Source of the DNA: Candidatus Bathyarchaeota archaeon
Lineage (GTDB): Archaea > Thermoproteota > Bathyarchaeia > Bathyarchaeales > Bathyarchaeaceae
Reading direction: 5' to 3'
Assembly (NCBI GenBank): GCA_003662715.1
Contig: QMYO01000101.1
Coordinates: 1-6,408 of the forward strand
DNA length: 6,408 nt
Part shown: positions 1-4,900 of the stretch, piece after piece
Layout: every line of letters starts with the position of its first letter
How positions within the stretch are numbered: position 1 is the first letter of the stretch
The notes under the pieces: generated by a model
Database searches by the model: none
Told to the model about the DNA's origin: nothing
What the model saw: only the letters and a program-made list of their open reading frames with translations
Position numbers and translations under genes: made by a program

Positions 1-259
1 ATGATGGGTCTGTTAGTGCTTGCATTAAAAATGTTATGGCTGAGATTCCGAGACCAAGGTGGATGAAGAATCTACGACCGTACACGTCTGAGGCACGTCC
101 GAAGAGATATGCGGAAGCGAATACGGTGAATCCGTAGACTGCTCCAATTATCCCTATTTGGGTGTTGTTGGCTCCCAGTTCCTTAGCTAAATTTGGGATA
201 AATAGGAGCGAGGCGGATGTTGCTAGGTTAGATAGAAGCGCAATAATGTTTGATTTCAT
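1..259 (-). CDS. MFS transporter, N-terminal part (runs off left edge)
   Basis: This is the first 86 residues of a major facilitator superfamily permease, a membrane carrier driven by ion or substrate gradients; its substrate cannot be told. It begins MKSNIIALLSNLATSASLLF, giving a hydrophobic first helix. A second hydrophobic stretch (about residues 39-55) is followed at once by GRASDVYGRRF, which matches MFS motif A (G-x3-D-x2-GRR) in the loop between helices 2 and 3, and then helix 3. The ATG at 259 puts helix 1 right at the N-terminus, as usual in the family. The upstream in-frame region offers no better start, and there is no Shine-Dalgarno. A TATA-like sequence about 28 bases upstream would fit a leaderless transcript. 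The remaining roughly 300 residues lie outside the window. It is transcribed away from the 460-837 gene. Confidence 0.85.
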   Translation of the reverse strand, partial: MKSNIIALLSNLATSASLLFIPNLAKELGANNTQIGIIGAVYGFTVFASAYLFGRASDVYGRRFFIHLGLGISAITFLMQALTDPS

Positions 260-283
260 GTTGAACCATCAAAAAAGGCTGAA

Positions 284-293
284 GATTAAAAAT
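284..293 (-). promoter_or_regulatory. Possible TATA box for the MFS gene
   Basis: Read on the minus strand, CATTTTTAAT lies 25-34 bases before the ATG at 259. That is the distance expected for a leaderless archaeal transcript, and the gene lacks a ribosome binding site. A/T-rich intergenic DNA makes chance matches likely. The rest of 260-459 shows no gene I would defend. Confidence 0.35.
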
Positions 294-402
294 GTTTCTG
301 AATCAATTTTGATGGGAGAATGAAAGAATATAGAGAGAAGCGTTGACTTCACCATCTTCTTAAACATTTGTGCTACTCAAATTCAGATTCTAACTTCATA
401 AC

Positions 403-410
403 TTATTTTA
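403..410 (+). promoter_or_regulatory. Possible TATA box for the 460-837 gene
   Basis: TTATTTTA sits about 50 bases before the ATG at 460. Transcription would start near 432, leaving a leader of about 28 bases that contains the strong AGGAGGT site. The spacing is coherent, but the box itself is a low-information match. Confidence 0.35.
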
Positions 411-446
411 GGATGCGACATTCAAATTTGACCTAAACATAAATGT

Positions 447-453
447 AGGAGGT
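447..453 (+). promoter_or_regulatory. Strong Shine-Dalgarno site (AGGAGGT)
   Basis: AGGAGGT is followed by six bases and then the ATG at 460. It is the best ribosome binding site in the window. It fixes the start of the small membrane protein and shows that this otherwise unrecognised gene is probably translated. Confidence 0.8.
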
Positions 454-459
454 TACGAA

Positions 460-837
460 ATGGAGCTTCTGCCCGAAAAAAGATTCGGAATCTTCTTAAT
501 AGCCGTTTCAGTTTGGTATCTAATTAACCTAAAAATCTTCAATGCCCTTCAACCAATTCTCGCATTACCTGCCTCTGTAACCGTCTTTATTGGCTTATGG
601 TTTTTACTAGCGCCTTTCACATCTACAGTACCCTCAACAATCGTAACTAGACCAAACGCCTCTCCACAGGTTTCTGCGCCAGCTGCAATGAAGCTTGAGA
701 CAATGCCTATGTCAAAGTCTGCAACAACAAAAGCTGAACTGAAGATTAGTAAAAAGACTAAAAAACCGTCTCTAACCGTTAAGAAGCCTGTTAGAAAGTC
801 GGTTAGAAAGAAGAAAACATCAAAAAGCAGCGCTTAG
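460..837 (+). CDS. Small membrane protein with lysine-rich tail, function unknown
   Basis: I do not recognise this 125-residue protein. It has two hydrophobic segments, about residues 9-27 and 33-53, joined by a short turn. A Ser/Thr/Pro/Ala-rich linker (about 54-90) follows, then a strongly basic C-terminus: residues 91-125 contain about 15 Lys/Arg and one acidic residue (E93), with KK, KKK and two RKS motifs. By the positive-inside rule both ends should be cytoplasmic, forming a hairpin in the membrane. The tail resembles histone H1-like or ribosomal basic tails and could touch nucleic acid or acidic lipid; this is inference. The start is set by AGGAGGT six bases upstream, and the gene ends at TAG, followed by a weak stem-loop and T-tract. 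It is probably a single-gene unit. It has no cysteine, no histidine and no catalytic-looking motif. Confidence 0.75.
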   Translation: MELLPEKRFGIFLIAVSVWYLINLKIFNALQPILALPASVTVFIGLWFLLAPFTSTVPSTIVTRPNASPQVSAPAAMKLETMPMSKSATTKAELKISKKTKKPSLTVKKPVRKSVRKKKTSKSSA

Positions 838-838
838 C

Positions 839-860
839 AACCTCCAGTTAACAGGTTTTT
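839..860 (+). terminator. Stem-loop and T-tract after the 460-837 gene
   Basis: AACCT (839-843) pairs with AGGTT (853-857) around a nine-base loop, and T residues run to 860. It begins two bases after the TAG of the lysine-rich membrane protein. The stem is only five pairs, but in archaea the T-tract alone can end transcription. Confidence 0.4.
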
Positions 861-921
861 CAACGCTTTCTTTCCAAAGATAATTCTATAGTCCATCCAC
901 TCAAGCTTCGTCAAGTAAAAA

Positions 922-927
922 TTATAT
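922..927 (+). promoter_or_regulatory. Possible TATA box for uppP
   Basis: TTATAT, within an A/T-rich run at 917-930, is centred about 33 bases before the GTG at 958. The expected transcript start, near 950, would give a nearly leaderless message beginning just before that GTG. This agrees with 958 being the original start codon, although its frame is no longer continuous with the gene body. Confidence 0.4.
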
Positions 928-957
928 CAAGTTGCAACTAAACCCTTAAACTCGGGT

Positions 958-1745
958 GTGGAACGTTTTCAACAAAAATAATTGAAACCATAATTCTCGC
1001 TGTCGTTCAAGGCGTAACAGAATGGCTACCCATATCCAGCTCTGGGCATCTAGTGATTATGCAAGAGTGGCTGTTTCAAGAAGAGCTTCCGTTAATCTTT
1101 AACGTAATGTTGCATGTGGGAACTTTATGTGTTGTTTTGTTAATGTTCTGGAGAGACATTGTAGAGATTTTCAAGGCATTGATTAAGTTAGATTTCAAAA
1201 CAGAGGAAGGAAAGTTAGCTTTATACATACCTATGGGAAGCGTGCCCACCGCTCTTATTGGTTTTTTATTTCGTGACGTTTTCGAATCCTTCTTCCATAA
1301 TCTGCTCGCAGTTGGCATAGCCCTTCTCATAACTGGCTCTTTCCTATACTTTTCTGAAAGTAGAAAAAACGGTAGAGAAATGGGTTGGTTGGACTCGTTG
1401 CTGATTGGGATAGCACAGGGCATCGCTATTATCCCGGGCATTTCTAGAAGCGGTATCACCATAACCACTGGGTTGTTGAGAAAGGTGGGAAAAGAAAAAG
1501 CATTTAGATACTCGTTTCTACTTTCTATACCCGCAATATTAGGGGCAACTCTCACTGAGTCGATGCGAGTAAATGTGAGCAACATAGATGTGGCAATTAT
1601 GTTTCTCGGTGTTATAGTATCTATGGTTGTAGGTTACATGTCTCTTAAATTGCTGTTAAAGATTGTTTTGAAAGAGAAGTTTCATCTGTTTGCCTATTAC
1701 TGCTGGACAGTCGGCGCGCTAATCATTCTTTCTCAAGTTCTATAA
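958..1745 (+). CDS. uppP: Undecaprenyl-diphosphatase UppP/BacA, 5' end out of frame
   Basis: UppP is an integral membrane phosphatase that turns polyprenyl diphosphate into the monophosphate so the lipid carrier can be reused for surface glycans; in archaea the carrier would be dolichol-like. Both signature blocks are present. The first, QGVTEWLPISSSGHL (1008-1052), carries the (E/Q)xxxE glutamate and the histidine that match E. coli E21 and H30. The second, PGISRSGITIT (from 1434), holds the conserved arginine. Hydrophobic helices fill the rest. The first good in-frame start is GTG 1053, but it would delete the first catalytic block. Back to the stop at 939-941 there is no in-frame ATG, GTG or TTG. 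GTG 958 reads MERFQQK and meets TAA at 979. One extra A in the A5 run at 974-978 would join it to the body, giving about 262 residues, normal for the family. The gene is either mis-sequenced, frameshifted, or started at ATA 978 or ATT 981. Confidence 0.85.
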
Positions 1746-1848
1746 CCCGAGTTTGAAATTAAACGAGAAACTCCAAAAACGATGTAAACAGATAAGAGAG
1801 TGAACGCGCTCAGTTCTCAAGACAGATAAGAAAGCGGAAGCTACGTCA

Positions 1849-2475
1849 ATGGTCATTGTAAAAAAGACTCCGAGCATTGTCTACTGGCTTGGAAACAAAC
1901 TATGCCTAAACATAACCAACCGATGCTCTAACGACTGCTACTATTGTTTCAGAAGATACAAAAATGGCATAGGAGACTTCAACTTAAAACTGCTCAGAGA
2001 ACCATCGCAGAAAGAGATTATTAAACAGTTAAAAGAGGTCATCAACAGAAAACACTGGAACGAAATCGTCTTCTGCGGATTCGGAGAACCCACGGCGAGG
2101 CTGGACTGCCTTTTAGAGATTACGAGATGGATAAAGAAACATTTTGGAATAGCTGTTAGAATCGACACCAACGGTCATGGACACTTATTAAATCCGAGAA
2201 GAGACGTGATTAAAGAGTTGAAGGATGCTGGTGTGGATAAGATAAGTGTTAGTCTAAATGCTCATGACGAAGCGACGTACATTGAAGTGTGTAAGCCACA
2301 ATTTGAAAAAGCCTTTGAAAACGTTTTGAAATTCATCGAAAAGGCGGGTAGAGAATTTGACACAGAAATCACAACCATAACCATCCCCGAAGTGGACATT
2401 CAAAAAGTGAGAAAAATAGCAGAAAAGATGGGAGTAAAATTTAGAATAAGACAGTACATACCCTGCTTCTGGTGA
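1849..2475 (+). CDS. Radical SAM protein of the TatD-associated type
   Basis: This 208-residue radical SAM enzyme would use a [4Fe-4S] cluster to split S-adenosylmethionine. C26, C30 and C33 form CSNDCYYC, the canonical Cx3Cx2C site. FCGFGEPT (75-82) is the SAM-binding GGE-like motif, and RIDTNGHGH (104-112) and VSLNAHD follow on later strands. These blocks, plus the C-terminal PEVDIQKVRKIAEKMGV, match my memory of the family annotated 'TatD family-associated radical SAM protein'. Its reaction is unknown, and I see no tatD gene here. The length is close to that family's usual 180-210 residues, so this is a minimal, incomplete TIM barrel without extra cluster domains. The ATG at 1849 puts YWLGNKLCLNIT at the normal position; no better in-frame start exists back to the TGA at 1801. 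The ribosome site is weak. It is separated from uppP by 103 bases and converges on the DUF2769 gene. Confidence 0.9.
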   Translation: MVIVKKTPSIVYWLGNKLCLNITNRCSNDCYYCFRRYKNGIGDFNLKLLREPSQKEIIKQLKEVINRKHWNEIVFCGFGEPTARLDCLLEITRWIKKHFGIAVRIDTNGHGHLLNPRRDVIKELKDAGVDKISVSLNAHDEATYIEVCKPQFEKAFENVLKFIEKAGREFDTEITTITIPEVDIQKVRKIAEKMGVKFRIRQYIPCFW

Positions 2476-2491
2476 AACACCACACAAAACT

Positions 2492-2530
2492 ACTGGTTTA
2501 AACACACCTTTACTTATTAACCAGTTTTTT
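2492..2530 (+). terminator. Stem-loop terminator between convergent genes
   Basis: ACTGGTT (2492-2498) is the exact reverse complement of AACCAGT (2519-2525), with a 20-base loop. Six T residues at 2525-2530 follow on the plus strand. It starts 17 bases after the radical SAM stop. The right arm and T-tract lie within the last codons and stop of the minus-strand DUF2769 gene. On the minus strand the stem is followed by AGTTTTG, so it may work in both directions. Confidence 0.5.
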
Positions 2531-2777
2531 GTTGCTCCTCTGTGCCCCGAGTGCAGAAAAACTCGGTTATGAAGCTCATTTTTTCGTATACGGGGCAGGA
2601 TGGGCAAATGCAACTTGATTCATCCGTTATGTTCTTGCTTTTTCCTCTCGTCGCGAAACAGTAAGCGATGTAGTCGTCTTCTCTGCCAAGTGCCAGATAG
2701 GTTGGGCAGCCCTCACAGATACACATGGACTCGACTTCCTTTAACATCTTTTCCATCGACTCAGGATGCGCCTCCAT
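2517..2777 (-). CDS. DUF2769 protein with two four-cysteine motifs
   Basis: This 86-residue soluble protein matches the archaeal DUF2769 family as I remember it; no function is established. It contains two copies of a CxCxxCPxY unit, each followed by a fourth cysteine: C19, C21, C24, C40 (CICEGCPTY...YCFATRG) and C56, C58, C61, C75 (CICPSCPVY...FFCTRG). The spacing to the fourth cysteine is 15 and 13 residues. Eight cysteines in 86 residues suggest two metal sites, zinc or Fe-S; which one cannot be told. Residues 1-18 form a charged helix. AGAGGT on the minus strand (2787-2792), nine bases from the ATG, supports the start at 2777. It lies 61 bases downstream of the endonuclease III gene on the same strand, so read-through is possible, but a TATA-like box in the gap may give it its own promoter. 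Confidence 0.8.
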   Translation of the reverse strand: MEAHPESMEKMLKEVESMCICEGCPTYLALGREDDYIAYCFATRGKSKNITDESSCICPSCPVYEKMSFITEFFCTRGTEEQQKTG

Positions 2778-2829
2778 ACTAACTCAACCTCTGTTAATTC
2801 ATAATAAATCATTAGTTTATTAGTTAACA

Positions 2830-2838
2830 CTTATAATC
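2830..2838 (-). promoter_or_regulatory. Possible TATA box for the DUF2769 gene
   Basis: ATTATAAGT on the minus strand lies just past the nth stop codon, about 55 bases before the ATG at 2777. It would give a leader of about 30 bases containing AGAGGT. A second A/T box, TTTATTAT at 2801-2808, would put the transcript start almost on the ATG and waste that site, so I prefer this one. Confidence 0.3.
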
Positions 2839-3510
2839 CTAGTCAAAAGTGAAAGCTGAAGGACAAAGCTCATTCAACACGCATGTTCCACACATGGGCT
2901 TCTTTGCCATGCAAACTCTTCTACCATGAAATATCAGTAAATCCGTGATTCTCATCCACTCGGTTTTCGGAACAATTTCCATCAAATCCCTTTCTATCTT
3001 ATTCGCATCTTTATGTTTTGAAAGCCCCAGCCTTTGGCTAAGCCTACGGACATGAGTATCCACAGCTATGCCTTCAATAACACCATAGGCATTTGACAAG
3101 ACAATATTCGCTGTTTTTCTGGCAACACCCGGCAACTTAAGCATCTCCTCCATCGTTCTCGGAACTTCCGAGTTGAACTTTTCAGCCAGCATCTGACAAC
3201 ATTTCTTGAGATTTCTAGCCTTGTTTCTGTAAAAACCCGTGGGTCTTATGTCTTCTTCTAGTTCCTTCAAATCCGCATTGGCGTAATCTTCTGCCTTTCT
3301 GTACTTTCTGAAGAGTCTCTCCGTGACGAGGTTTACTCTTTTGTCGGTGCATTGAGCCGCAAGGATGGTAGCCACTAAAAGTTCTAGAGGATTAGTATAG
3401 TTTAGAGCTATTTTTGCGTCTGGATACTCCTTTTCCAATAGTTCAATTATCTTTAACACCCTAGTTTTGTCATTAAAATTCATATTAGCACGCTTCAACT
3501 TCCCTTTCAT
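2839..3510 (-). CDS. nth: Endonuclease III, DNA glycosylase/AP lyase with [4Fe-4S]
   Basis: Endonuclease III removes oxidised pyrimidines from DNA and cuts the abasic site by beta-elimination, the first step of base excision repair. All hallmarks are present in the 223 residues. LPGVARKTA (126-134) is the helix-hairpin-helix with catalytic K132. AVDTHVRRL (149-157) carries the catalytic D151. C200, C207, C210 and C216 give the exact Cx6Cx2Cx5C cluster loop. Length matches the bacterial and archaeal enzymes (about 210-225). The ATG at 3510 has AGAGG ten bases upstream and a TATA-like TTTTAT near 3544. The alternative ATG at 3483 (M10) would also keep the whole domain, because the first ten residues (MKGKLKRANM) are merely basic. 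DUF2769 follows on the same strand. The call is certain; the start is less so. Confidence 0.96.
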   Translation of the reverse strand: MKGKLKRANMNFNDKTRVLKIIELLEKEYPDAKIALNYTNPLELLVATILAAQCTDKRVNLVTERLFRKYRKAEDYANADLKELEEDIRPTGFYRNKARNLKKCCQMLAEKFNSEVPRTMEEMLKLPGVARKTANIVLSNAYGVIEGIAVDTHVRRLSQRLGLSKHKDANKIERDLMEIVPKTEWMRITDLLIFHGRRVCMAKKPMCGTCVLNELCPSAFTFD

Positions 3511-3577
3511 AACAATATTTCCTCTTCTAATGGGAGAGATAAAATTTTCTTCAGTGCCCCAACCCGCTAATGTTGCT

Positions 3578-3760
3578 TCATAATCTTCTCAGCCCAGCTT
3601 CTTTAACTATCTCATATGGATTCTTAACGGAATATGCAACTCCTTCAGAGCAAACATACGCCCTCAGTGCTTTAGTGACTGGATACTTCAGATTCGTCAA
3701 CCTTTCTCTCAGGCATAAAACATAACCTTCCCTAATGTTTTCCATAAACGTTGTTATCAT
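3578..3760 (-). CDS. Small protein of unknown function
   Basis: This is a 60-residue reading frame with ordinary protein composition: a charged helical start (ENIREGYVLCLRERL), then LKYPVTKALRAYVCSEGVAYSVKNPYEIV. I do not recognise the family. It carries two cysteines and no obvious membrane segment. I chose the ATG at 3760 because AGGT lies about ten bases upstream and the A/T box at 3795-3806 would start transcription near 3775. A GTG at 3793 would add 11 residues (VTLPLLSSGLT) but would sit almost on that box. A third in-frame ATG at 3745 (FMENIREG) is also possible. It lies 94 bases after the dsrE-like gene and 67 before nth, all on the minus strand. It fills what would otherwise be an unexplained gap, and no competing frame looks better. 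Confidence 0.5.
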   Translation of the reverse strand: MITTFMENIREGYVLCLRERLTNLKYPVTKALRAYVCSEGVAYSVKNPYEIVKEAGLRRL

Positions 3761-3794
3761 TGTTAGACCTGAAGATAAAAGTGGCAAGGTCACT

Positions 3795-3808
3795 ACTTAA
3801 TAAAAAAA
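3795..3808 (-). promoter_or_regulatory. T-tract terminator of dsrE and possible TATA box of the next gene
   Basis: On the minus strand TTTTTTTATTAAGT follows the stop of the dsrE-like gene by about 46 bases. The seven-T run (3802-3808) suits archaeal termination. TTTATTAA is a plausible TATA box for the small gene starting at 3760. One A/T segment may therefore do both jobs. Confidence 0.35.
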
Positions 3809-3854
3809 GGAAGAAAATGGCTGGCGCGATTTTTGACATTGTTAAGGAAATGGG

Positions 3855-4280
3855 CTAAACGAAGATGGTTACGTCTGCTGTTGAAGCAACATCTAAGAAA
3901 GCTGCTGCGCCAGCGATTTCATCTACCTCAGGGATTAGGTCCTCCTTCTTTACACCAAACATCTCCATGGTTGGACTACAAGCATAGATTTTCAGCATTC
4001 CAGTTGCCTTTAATCTTTTAAGCATCTCATACGGCGCAGGATACTTCATCTCTCCAAGCTTCTTTTTCAATGGCTCTTCTAAATCTTTGTATATGGCGGG
4101 TAATCCAGCTTTTTCCATAGCCCCTTTTTTGAGCATGGTGAGCCCCCAGAAGGTAAAGTAAACATGAACCTCCATATCCATTGCAGTAGCAGCGGAAGCC
4201 AGTATGAACACAGGATAAAGTCGGTCTATGGTGCCTCCGTGAGCGATGATTGCAAGTCTCTTTTTGGTTTTTTCAGTCAT
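3855..4280 (-). CDS. DsrE/DsrF/DrsH-like family protein (DsrE_2 type)
   Basis: This 141-residue protein has the DsrE_2 pattern: a first strand (KKRLAIIAHGGTIDRLYP, from residue 6), a helix with AATAMDMEVHVYFTFWGLTMLKK (31-52), and a single conserved cysteine, C101, in IYACSPTMEMFGVKKEDLIP, where the family carries its sulfur-relay cysteine. Members bind or transfer sulfur in bacterial and archaeal redox or sulfur metabolism, and many are annotated only as peroxiredoxin-like; the partner here is unknown. C101 is the only cysteine, so any persulfide would sit there. GTIDR replaces the GTLDK I would expect, a conservative change. AAGGAGTG seven bases before the ATG fixes the start at 4280. The gene seems to have its own promoter, with a 17-bp palindrome over the TATA region. 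No dsrAB, tusA or rhodanese gene is nearby. Confidence 0.9.
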   Translation of the reverse strand: MTEKTKKRLAIIAHGGTIDRLYPVFILASAATAMDMEVHVYFTFWGLTMLKKGAMEKAGLPAIYKDLEEPLKKKLGEMKYPAPYEMLKRLKATGMLKIYACSPTMEMFGVKKEDLIPEVDEIAGAAAFLDVASTADVTIFV

Positions 4281-4287
4281 AAATTTT

Positions 4288-4295
4288 CACTCCTT
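4288..4295 (-). promoter_or_regulatory. Strong Shine-Dalgarno site of the dsrE-like gene
   Basis: AAGGAGTG on the minus strand ends seven bases before the ATG at 4280 and decides that start. It shows the message has a leader of about 40 bases rather than being leaderless, which agrees with the TATA-like box near 4346. Confidence 0.75.
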
Positions 4296-4332
4296 TTTTC
4301 TAGGTTTTTCAAAAGTTTGAATATGAATTATG

Positions 4333-4349
4333 TTATAACACTGTTATAA
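4333..4349 (-). promoter_or_regulatory. 17-bp palindrome overlapping the dsrE promoter
   Basis: TTATAACACTGTTATAA is a perfect inverted repeat with eight-base arms and one central base. It lies 53-69 bases before the dsrE ATG. Its outer arm, with the next base, reads TTTATAAC on the minus strand, a good TATA box placing the transcript start near 4321, ahead of the AAGGAGTG leader site. A repressor bound here would cover the TATA box. Inside it, TGTTATAACA (4331-4340) is a second small palindrome, so the motif TGTTATAA occurs twice in tandem, 11 bases apart (about one helical turn). The rest of 4351-4475 is CA-rich on the plus strand, GT-rich on the minus, with no gene visible. Confidence 0.55.
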
Positions 4350-4475
4350 ACCTTTTTGTGACCAAACAGAAAAACACAACAAAACACAGAAACATCACTC
4401 AGGTTAACACACGTCACACACAGTGCTCTTGATATGGACTCAGGAATGCACGTCGCAACGGCAAGGCACACGCAC

Positions 4476-4834
4476 TTATTTTGTTATAAGCCAAGTCCCA
4501 ACAACTATGAGAATTATCGCCAACCCCTTTACAGCCACGACTTTTTTCCCTATTTCTTCTTTCAATATCCTTGGCACAAATAGGCTAAAGTAAGAGAGTG
4601 ATTGTGAAGACAAAAAAATGGTTCTAATGATCCCGCCGCAGACACTAAAGACACGGGTCCACTGGAGATCGCAATGTAGTAGAAAACTGTGGCAACGAGG
4701 CTTATTGAAGTGTTTATGATTCTCCATAATAGAACGGTTCCGTTGACGCTTTGAATGTCGCTTAGGAAATTGTGTCTTATCTTCGGAAAACAAAACAACA
4801 TTATTTTAGCCCTATACACAAGTTCCAGAAACTG
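4476..4834 (-). pseudogene. EamA/DMT family transporter remnant, truncated and frameshifted
   Basis: Two overlapping frames together spell the C-terminal part of a drug/metabolite transporter (EamA) permease. The upstream frame gives TVLLWRIINTSISLVATVFY, then YYIAISSGPVSLVSAAGSLEPFF. The downstream frame continues LSSQSLSYFSLFVPRILKEE, then VVAVKGLAIILIVVGTWLITK and TAA. The conserved order 'A-sSGPvsLVs...lEP.F...PrilKEeigkkv..kglaiiLIvvG' is intact if one T is added to the seven-T run (A7 at 4612-4618 on the plus strand). Only about 114 of some 290 residues remain. The frame closes upstream at TAA 4835-4837, and the first possible start is GTG 4819, mid-domain. The first EamA repeat and the start of the second are gone, replaced by the 3' end of the flavoprotein gene at 4901. 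It is most likely a dead fragment; even with the frame restored it could not be a full carrier. Confidence 0.75.
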
Positions 4835-4836
4835 TT

Positions 4837-4845
4837 AAAAAAAAA
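4837..4845 (-). terminator. T9 tract downstream of the flavoprotein gene
   Basis: Nine consecutive T residues on the minus strand, preceded by CTCC, lie 56 bases after the TAG at 4901-4903. No strong stem precedes them, but a T-tract of this length is a typical archaeal terminator. It also marks the junction between the flavoprotein gene and the transporter remnant. Confidence 0.45.
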
Positions 4846-4900
4846 GAGGAGTTAAGTAGCAGATCAGAACGTTGCTCTTCTCTACTCTGTTGGGAATTTT

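Noticed and set aside
269..367. 32-codon minus-strand frame starting MFKKMVKSTLL
   Set aside because: No recognisable motif or ribosome site, and it covers the presumed MFS promoter; probably chance.
834..896. 20-codon minus-strand frame MDYRIIFGKKALKNLLTGGC
   Set aside because: It is protein-like in composition but very short, overlaps the end of the 460-837 gene by four bases, and has no ribosome site; not enough to call a gene.
1076..1585. 169-residue minus-strand open frame opposite uppP
   Set aside because: It lies wholly antisense to the conserved UppP motifs and shows no domain of its own.
1746..1773. Stem GAGTTT/AAACTC after uppP
   Set aside because: Six pairs with a 13-base loop but no T-tract after it, so I do not call it a terminator.
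2254..2613. 119-residue minus-strand frame across the 3' end of the radical SAM gene and DUF2769
   Set aside because: It is antisense to the radical SAM gene and runs through the DUF2769 gene in another frame, with irregular composition; a shadow.
3817..3858. 13-codon plus-strand frame MAGAIFDIVKEMG with GGAAG upstream
   Set aside because: The leader looks good, but the peptide is tiny, overlaps the 3' end of the dsrE-like gene on the other strand, and has no continuation.
4482..4489. Third copy of TGTTATAA, matching the dsrE palindrome half-site
   Set aside because: It falls in the last codons of the EamA remnant (LIT) and is unpaired, so it is best explained by coding sequence.
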